Shown: in pieces, positions 14,111-18,379 of the stretch | Numbering within the stretch: the stretch's first letter is position 1 | Layout of the letters: every line of letters begins with the position of its first letter | Notes under the pieces: generated by a model | What the model saw: the letters and a program-made list of their open reading frames with translations, nothing else | What the model was told of the DNA's origin: nothing | Databases searched by the model: none | Assembly: GCF_938040765.1 (NCBI RefSeq) | Contig: NZ_CALIAA010000257.1 | Coordinates: 1 to 18,379 of the forward strand | Reading direction: 5' to 3' | DNA length: 18,379 bases | Source of the DNA: an uncultured Fretibacterium sp. | GTDB taxonomy: Bacteria; Synergistota; Synergistia; Synergistales; Aminobacteriaceae | Translations under genes and position numbers: made by a program

Positions 14111-14161
14111 ATTGTTCCTCCTCCGTCCTGATGGAACCCGCCTTGTTTCCCGGGGTTCCCG

Positions 14162-15418
14162 CTATACCAGATCGGGATAGACCGGAAACTTCGCGCACAG
14201 CTCCCGGACCTCAGCCCTTACGGTTTTTATCAACGACTCGTTTTCGACGTCTTTGGAGATACGGTCGATCCACTCCGCGATGCGCTTCATCTCCGGCTCC
14301 CTGAAACCGCGGGTCGTCACGGCCGGGGTCCCGATGCGGATGCCGCTGGTGATCGTGGGCTTCTCCGTGTCGAAGGGGACGGCATTCTTGTTGACCGTCA
14401 GTCCCGCCTCGTTCAGTGCGTGCTCCAGCGCCTTGCCCGTCAGCTTCTTGCTGCGCAGGTCTATCAGCATCAGGTGATTGTCGGTTCCTCCGGACACCAG
14501 CTGGAACCCGTACCCGACAAGAGCCTCTGCCAGCGCTTTGGAATTGGCCAGGGTCTGCCGCTGATACACGGCGAAGGACGGCTCCGCAGCCAGCTTCAGG
14601 GCCACGGCCTTGGCCGCGATGACGTGCATCAGGGGCCCGCCCTGCATTCCCGGAAAGATCGCCTTGTCGAGGGCCTTCGCAAACTCCTCCTTGCACATCA
14701 CCATGCCGCCGCGCGGGCCGCGAAGGGTCTTGTGGGTCGTCGTCGTGACGAAATCGCACCACGGCACGGGATCCTTATGCAGCTTCGCCGCGACGAGCCC
14801 TGCTATGTGGGCGATATCGAACATCAGATAGGCCCCGACCTTCTTCGCGATCCTGTGGAAGGCTTCGGCGTCGATCTCGCGGGGATAAGCGCTGGCGCCG
14901 CAGACGATCATCTTCGGCTTGTGCTCCATGGCCTGGCGCTCCACATCGTCCATGTCGATGCGACCGGTCTCCCTGCTCACGCCGTAAGAGACGAAGTTGT
15001 ACAGCCTGCCCGAGAAGTTGACGGGGGCACCGTGGGTCAGGTGTCCGCCGTGAGAGAGGTTCATGGCCAGGATGGTGTCTCCGGGCTGCAGGACGGAGAG
15101 GTACACGGCCATATTGGCCTGCGAGCCGGAATGGGGCTGGACGTTGACGTGATCGCAGCCGAAAATCGCCTTTGCCCGGTCGCGCGCGATGTTCTCCGCG
15201 ACGTCGACGACCTCGCAGCCTCCGTAATAGCGCGCGCCGGGGTAGCCCTCCGCGTACTTGTTGGTCAGGACCGATCCCAAGGCAGCCAACACCGCAGGGG
15301 CAACGACGTTTTCCGAAGCGATCAGCTCGATGCCCTCCTCCTGGCGTCGGCGCTCGCCCGTATACACCTCGTAAATCTCAGGATCCGTCGCCGCGAGAAA
15401 CTCCTTTGCCGTCTTCAT
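14162..15418 (-). CDS. glyA: Serine hydroxymethyltransferase
   Basis: GlyA interconverts serine and glycine with tetrahydrofolate and can split some 3-hydroxy amino acids such as allo-threonine. The 418-residue protein has the usual length. It contains ELIASENVVAP (31-41), NKYAEGYPGARYYGG (53-67), HSGSQANMAVY (96-106), DIAHIAGLVA (201-210), the PLP lysine in TTTTHKTLRGPRGG (Lys230) and FPGMQGGPLMHVIAAKAVA. The ATG at 15418 has AGGAAGG 8 nt upstream; the open frame upstream adds 16 residues not seen in the family. It lies between the threonine-synthase-like gene (128-nt gap) and the PLP enzyme gene, so it probably serves glycine/serine/threonine turnover here as well as one-carbon supply. Confidence 0.97.
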   Translation of the reverse strand: MKTAKEFLAATDPEIYEVYTGERRRQEEGIELIASENVVAPAVLAALGSVLTNKYAEGYPGARYYGGCEVVDVAENIARDRAKAIFGCDHVNVQPHSGSQANMAVYLSVLQPGDTILAMNLSHGGHLTHGAPVNFSGRLYNFVSYGVSRETGRIDMDDVERQAMEHKPKMIVCGASAYPREIDAEAFHRIAKKVGAYLMFDIAHIAGLVAAKLHKDPVPWCDFVTTTTHKTLRGPRGGMVMCKEEFAKALDKAIFPGMQGGPLMHVIAAKAVALKLAAEPSFAVYQRQTLANSKALAEALVGYGFQLVSGGTDNHLMLIDLRSKKLTGKALEHALNEAGLTVNKNAVPFDTEKPTITSGIRIGTPAVTTRGFREPEMKRIAEWIDRISKDVENESLIKTVRAEVRELCAKFPVYPDLV

Positions 15419-15546
15419 CGTATAACCTTCCTCTCGATCGTCATGAGAACTCAGCAAAAAACTCAAATTTCATTGTTTTCTCTCCTGCTTCGGACCGCAG
15501 AAGAACACAAACGGGGTTCCGCCAAGCCAAAGCCTTTCTTCAAAAT

Positions 15547-16782
15547 CTAAAGCCCCAGCTTGCTTTCGAGCTCAGCCAGATCCGGGGCGACGGACAACGC
15601 CGGGGGCACCGATTTCTGTGCGTTGGCGATGTCCTTGAGGCCGTTCCCGGTCACGACGACCGCCACGCGGTCCCCACTGCTCAAGGCCCCGGATTGGGCC
15701 GCCTTGCGGAACCCGGCAAAGGCCGTCGCGCCTGCGGGTTCGCCGAAAACCCCCGTGGAGCGTGCCAGTTCGGGAATGGCGGACAGGATCTCCTCGTCGG
15801 TCACCGTGAGCATGTCTCCATCCGTCCTGCGAACGGCTCGCAGCGCCTTTGCCCAGTTTCGGGGGGAGCCCACGGAAATGCTGTCCGCCAGGGTCGCGGC
15901 CCTGGTGAAGGTCACCTTCTCGGCTCCGGCCTTGAAGGCCTCGTAGATCGGCTTCGAGCCCTCGGCCTGGACGCCGAAGATGCGGGGCATCCTCTCGGTC
16001 AGCCCCAGTTCCATCAGGTCTCCGAAACCCTTGTAAAGGCCCCCGATACAGCATCCATCCCCAACGGAGATGAATACCTTGTCCGGGACATCCCAGGCGA
16101 GCTGTTCGGCGATCTCCATCGCGCAGGTTTTCTTGCCCTCCACAAGATAGGGGTTGATCGCGCAGTTGCGGTTGTACCAGCCGAATTTGTCGATTGCCGC
16201 CGTCGCCAGGCGGAAGGCATCGGCGTAGTCTCCCTTGACGAGGAGGACCGAAGCGCCGTAGACCAGGAGCTGCGTCACTTTGGCCTGTGGGGCCCGCTCG
16301 GGGACGAAGATCACGCTCTTCAGCCCCGTCACGGCGGCGAATCCGGAGAGGGAGCTGGCCGCATTCCCCGTCGAGGAACAGGCGACGACGTCCCGCCCGA
16401 GGTCGAGCGCCTTGGCGACGCCGACCGCGCTGGCACGGTCCTTCAGGGACCCCGTGGGATTGCGGCCGTCGTCCTTGATGAAGAGCTCCCGCACTCCATA
16501 ACTTTCCGCAAGGCGCCTGGCTTTATAGAGCGGGGTCCACCCCACCTGCAGCGGTGGGATGGAGGTATCCCGGATGACGGGCAGAACGGGTCCGTACCTC
16601 CATAAGGACGGCGTCGAATCCGCCTCGAGGGAGGCCCGGTGAAGGGACTTCTTCAGACGAGGGTAATCGTACAGGACATCCAGAGTTCCGTCCAATCCGC
16701 ATTGGTCGCAGGTATAGGGAGCGGTGGAGGGCTCATATTCCTTTCCGCAGAGCACACACTTCAGAACCGACGGCTGAGACAT
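15547..16782 (-). CDS. Threonine-synthase-like PLP enzyme
   Basis: Threonine synthases turn O-phosphohomoserine into threonine. The 411-residue protein has an N-terminal zinc-ribbon-like part (Cys9/Cys12 and Cys25/Cys28) seen in one group of threonine synthases. The PLP lysine is in GRNPTGSLKDRAS (Lys114), the carboxylate loop is CSSTGNAASS (135-144), and a phosphate-binding stretch reads SVGDGCCIGGLYKGF (239-253). The double cysteine GDGCC and the SLKDRA variant (often SFKDRG) differ from the commonest threonine synthases, so the substrate is not certain. The ATG at 16782 has AGGGGG 6 nt upstream. A TATAAT lies about 55 nt upstream. No homoserine kinase or dehydrogenase is nearby; the neighbours are the symporter and glyA, so a catabolic or salvage role is possible. 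Confidence 0.8.
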   Translation of the reverse strand: MSQPSVLKCVLCGKEYEPSTAPYTCDQCGLDGTLDVLYDYPRLKKSLHRASLEADSTPSLWRYGPVLPVIRDTSIPPLQVGWTPLYKARRLAESYGVRELFIKDDGRNPTGSLKDRASAVGVAKALDLGRDVVACSSTGNAASSLSGFAAVTGLKSVIFVPERAPQAKVTQLLVYGASVLLVKGDYADAFRLATAAIDKFGWYNRNCAINPYLVEGKKTCAMEIAEQLAWDVPDKVFISVGDGCCIGGLYKGFGDLMELGLTERMPRIFGVQAEGSKPIYEAFKAGAEKVTFTRAATLADSISVGSPRNWAKALRAVRRTDGDMLTVTDEEILSAIPELARSTGVFGEPAGATAFAGFRKAAQSGALSSGDRVAVVVTGNGLKDIANAQKSVPPALSVAPDLAELESKLGL

Positions 16783-16836
16783 GGGGAACCCCCTATCCGG
16801 AATTCATCTTGGAGACATCAATGAAGCATCGGCACC

Positions 16837-16842
16837 ATTATA
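16837..16842 (-). promoter_or_regulatory. Candidate -10 box (TATAAT) ahead of the threonine-synthase-like gene
   Basis: The complement reads TATAAT 54 nt before the start codon, without a convincing -35. A short inverted repeat, ATGAGG (16859-16864) and CCTCAT (16874-16879), lies just upstream. It could be an operator or a weak hairpin after the symporter gene; no T run follows it, so it is not a clear terminator. Confidence 0.35.
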
Positions 16843-16889
16843 TATGTAAATCCTGATAATGAGGCTACTTCGACCTCATGACTTATGCT

Positions 16890-18296
16890 TCAGCGGACAA
16901 AGGATTCCGGCTGGACATGCTTTTTTGCCATACCGTCGCTGTCAAACCATTCTCGAGTCAGAGCACGCAGAGTTTTTCCCAGCAGAATGATGGAGAGGAC
17001 GTTCAACGTCAGGATGATGCCGATGCCCAAGTCCGCAAACACGAACGCGGATTGAATATGAGCGATGCAGCCGGCGGCGATCACTGCAACGAAGATGGCC
17101 TGAGAGAGCCATGAGACAATTTTGCTGTTGAAGATCTCCAGAGATTGAATTTTGACGGTCTCTCCGATGCCGATAATGGAACTGAGGGCAAAGAGGACGA
17201 CTGCGACGATATAGCCCCAGCGGCCGACGGAACCCAGTACGGAGATCAGTGCGTCGGAGGCGAGGAGAGCCCCGCCGCCCGTCTGCCAAACTCCGGAGAA
17301 CAGCACCATAAATCCCGTCAAACTGCATACGACGATGGTGTCGATGAAGGTTTCGAACACGGCCCACATCCCCTGTTGAGCAGGATGGTCGATCCCCTCG
17401 GCCTGTGAGTGCAGGATGGCCTGCAGCCCCAAGCCGGCATCATTGGAGAAGACGCCGCGTGCCAACCCCCAGCGAACCGTCGCGCTCAATGCCGAACCGG
17501 CAAAGCCTCCGACGGCCGCTTGTCCCTCAAATGCCCCCTTGAAGATTGAGGAAATAACGCTGCCGACGTTTCCGAGGTTCGCTCCGATGACGATCAGGGA
17601 ACAAATCAGATAGAAGAGGGTCATGAAAGGCACCATTTTGTCCGTCACCTGCACCAGACGCCTGAATCCGCCGATGAGGATCAGTGCCGTCACGGCCACA
17701 AGCACGACACAGGTCCCTATAGGGGGAACTCTGATGGTGTCGAGAGTGTTCGTGATGGTGCTGGAGTGAACGGCAGCGATCAGGATGACGGCAACCAGCA
17801 TGCAGAAGCCCACGATATACGCCAGCAACCCACTGTGCAGTCCGTCCCGGATGTACATGAAGGGACCTGACAGGTAGCCGGAGCCCTTGGGATTACGTTG
17901 ACGATAGTTGCATGAGAGGGTCACCTCACCGAATTTAATGGCCATGGCCACAAAACCGCAGACCCACATCCAGAACAGAGCGCCCGGACCTCCCAACGAG
18001 ATGGCCGAGGCCACTCCCACGATGTTGCCCGTGCCGATGGTCGTGCCTAAAGCCGCCGTCACTGCCTGGGCCGGGGAGACCCCCAGTGCCCGTTTACGGG
18101 CCTGCTCCTCCTTGTCGAACAGAGAGAGGAGCGTATGCTTCATGATGAAGCCAAATCGTGTGAATTGCACTCCGCCGATCAGAAAAGTGATGATGACGCC
18201 GCCTCCGATCAAAACGATCAGGATTGGAATACCCCACAGCCAGCCGGTGAACGCAGATACGGCATCGTAGATTTTCGCTGGATTGATCTGTTCCAT
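16890..18296 (-). CDS. AGCS-family sodium:amino-acid (alanine/glycine) symporter
   Basis: AGCS transporters import alanine, glycine or related small amino acids with sodium across the cytoplasmic membrane. The 468-residue protein is strongly hydrophobic, with about ten or eleven membrane segments. It carries the family blocks TAALGTTIGTGNIVGVASAI (80-99), GPGALFWMWVCGF (103-115), GVFSNDAGLGLQAI and HPAQQGMWAVFETFIDTIVV, which line the substrate and sodium site. The ATG at 18296 is preceded by a near-perfect AAGGAGGT with a 7-nt spacer, suggesting strong translation. It starts 33 nt after the tail of another minus-strand gene and precedes the threonine-synthase-like gene, so its substrate may feed those enzymes. 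Which amino acid is carried cannot be told. Confidence 0.95.
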   Translation of the reverse strand: MEQINPAKIYDAVSAFTGWLWGIPILIVLIGGGVIITFLIGGVQFTRFGFIMKHTLLSLFDKEEQARKRALGVSPAQAVTAALGTTIGTGNIVGVASAISLGGPGALFWMWVCGFVAMAIKFGEVTLSCNYRQRNPKGSGYLSGPFMYIRDGLHSGLLAYIVGFCMLVAVILIAAVHSSTITNTLDTIRVPPIGTCVVLVAVTALILIGGFRRLVQVTDKMVPFMTLFYLICSLIVIGANLGNVGSVISSIFKGAFEGQAAVGGFAGSALSATVRWGLARGVFSNDAGLGLQAILHSQAEGIDHPAQQGMWAVFETFIDTIVVCSLTGFMVLFSGVWQTGGGALLASDALISVLGSVGRWGYIVAVVLFALSSIIGIGETVKIQSLEIFNSKIVSWLSQAIFVAVIAAGCIAHIQSAFVFADLGIGIILTLNVLSIILLGKTLRALTREWFDSDGMAKKHVQPESFVR

Positions 18297-18329
18297 GACT
18301 TGACCTCCTTAAAAAATGTATCCTTCGAG

Positions 18330-18379
18330 CTATATCTCCCGGATCAGAGCCGCATAGACCTTGCACGCTTCCTCTATTT
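18330..18379 (-). CDS. C-terminal tail of a minus-strand gene cut by the window edge
   Basis: One minus-strand frame is open from the window edge to a TAG at 18330-18332 and reads IEEACKVYAALIREI, an amphipathic helix of the kind that ends many enzymes. The 33 nt between this stop and the symporter start hold its ribosome site and little else, as expected inside an operon. Such endings occur in M20-type amidohydrolases, but 15 residues are far too few to name the product. Confidence 0.5.
   Translation of the reverse strand, partial: IEEACKVYAALIREI

Noticed and set aside
1..18379. CRISPR array, transposase, integrase or phage genes
   Set aside because: No regularly spaced repeats and no mobile-element proteins were seen; the genes are mostly housekeeping and metabolic.

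Overview
The window reads as a chromosomal segment of a GC-rich, amino-acid-using, double-membraned anaerobe. My best guess is the phylum Synergistota. This is inferred from the mix of genes: an LpxL-type lipid A acyltransferase beside SepF and DivIVA, a FolE2/QueD pair, class II FBPase GlpX, and a YgeW-like carbamoyltransferase with AGCS symporter. No database comparison was possible. Every convincing gene lies on the minus strand, so transcription runs from high to low coordinates. No gene-free stretch exceeds about 300 bases.

Region A (231-6721), read from the right: queD - folE2 - HlyD-like membrane protein - yggS - sepF - divIVA - recG. The genes are tightly packed, with a 4-nt ATGA overlap between queD and folE2 and a 32-nt overlap between sepF and divIVA. 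QueD and FolE2 supply the first pterin steps of queuosine (preQ0) synthesis. YggS, SepF and DivIVA resemble the division/ylm neighbourhood of Firmicutes. An internal promoter candidate sits ahead of sepF. The bases left of recG hold a plus-strand terminator for a gene outside the window and a possible remnant of an XRE-type repressor gene.

Region B (6722-9945): tyrS, a GT4-like glycosyltransferase and an LpxL/HtrB-type acyltransferase. The last two are translationally coupled through a TTGA overlap and probably modify the cell envelope. The 178-nt gap before queD carries a perfect 15-bp inverted repeat and a TATAAT box.

Region C (10134-11369): glpX and a 63-residue 2[4Fe-4S] ferredoxin. The tyrS promoter candidate lies in the gap after the ferredoxin.

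Region D (11497-18379): from the right, the tail of an unseen gene, an AGCS sodium:amino-acid symporter, a threonine-synthase-like enzyme, serine hydroxymethyltransferase, an unassigned fold-type-II PLP enzyme, and a YgeW-like carbamoyltransferase ending in an intrinsic terminator. Together they look like an amino-acid uptake and interconversion cluster. The pairing of a YgeW-like protein with an unfamiliar PLP enzyme, rather than YgeX, is the most interesting thing in the window.
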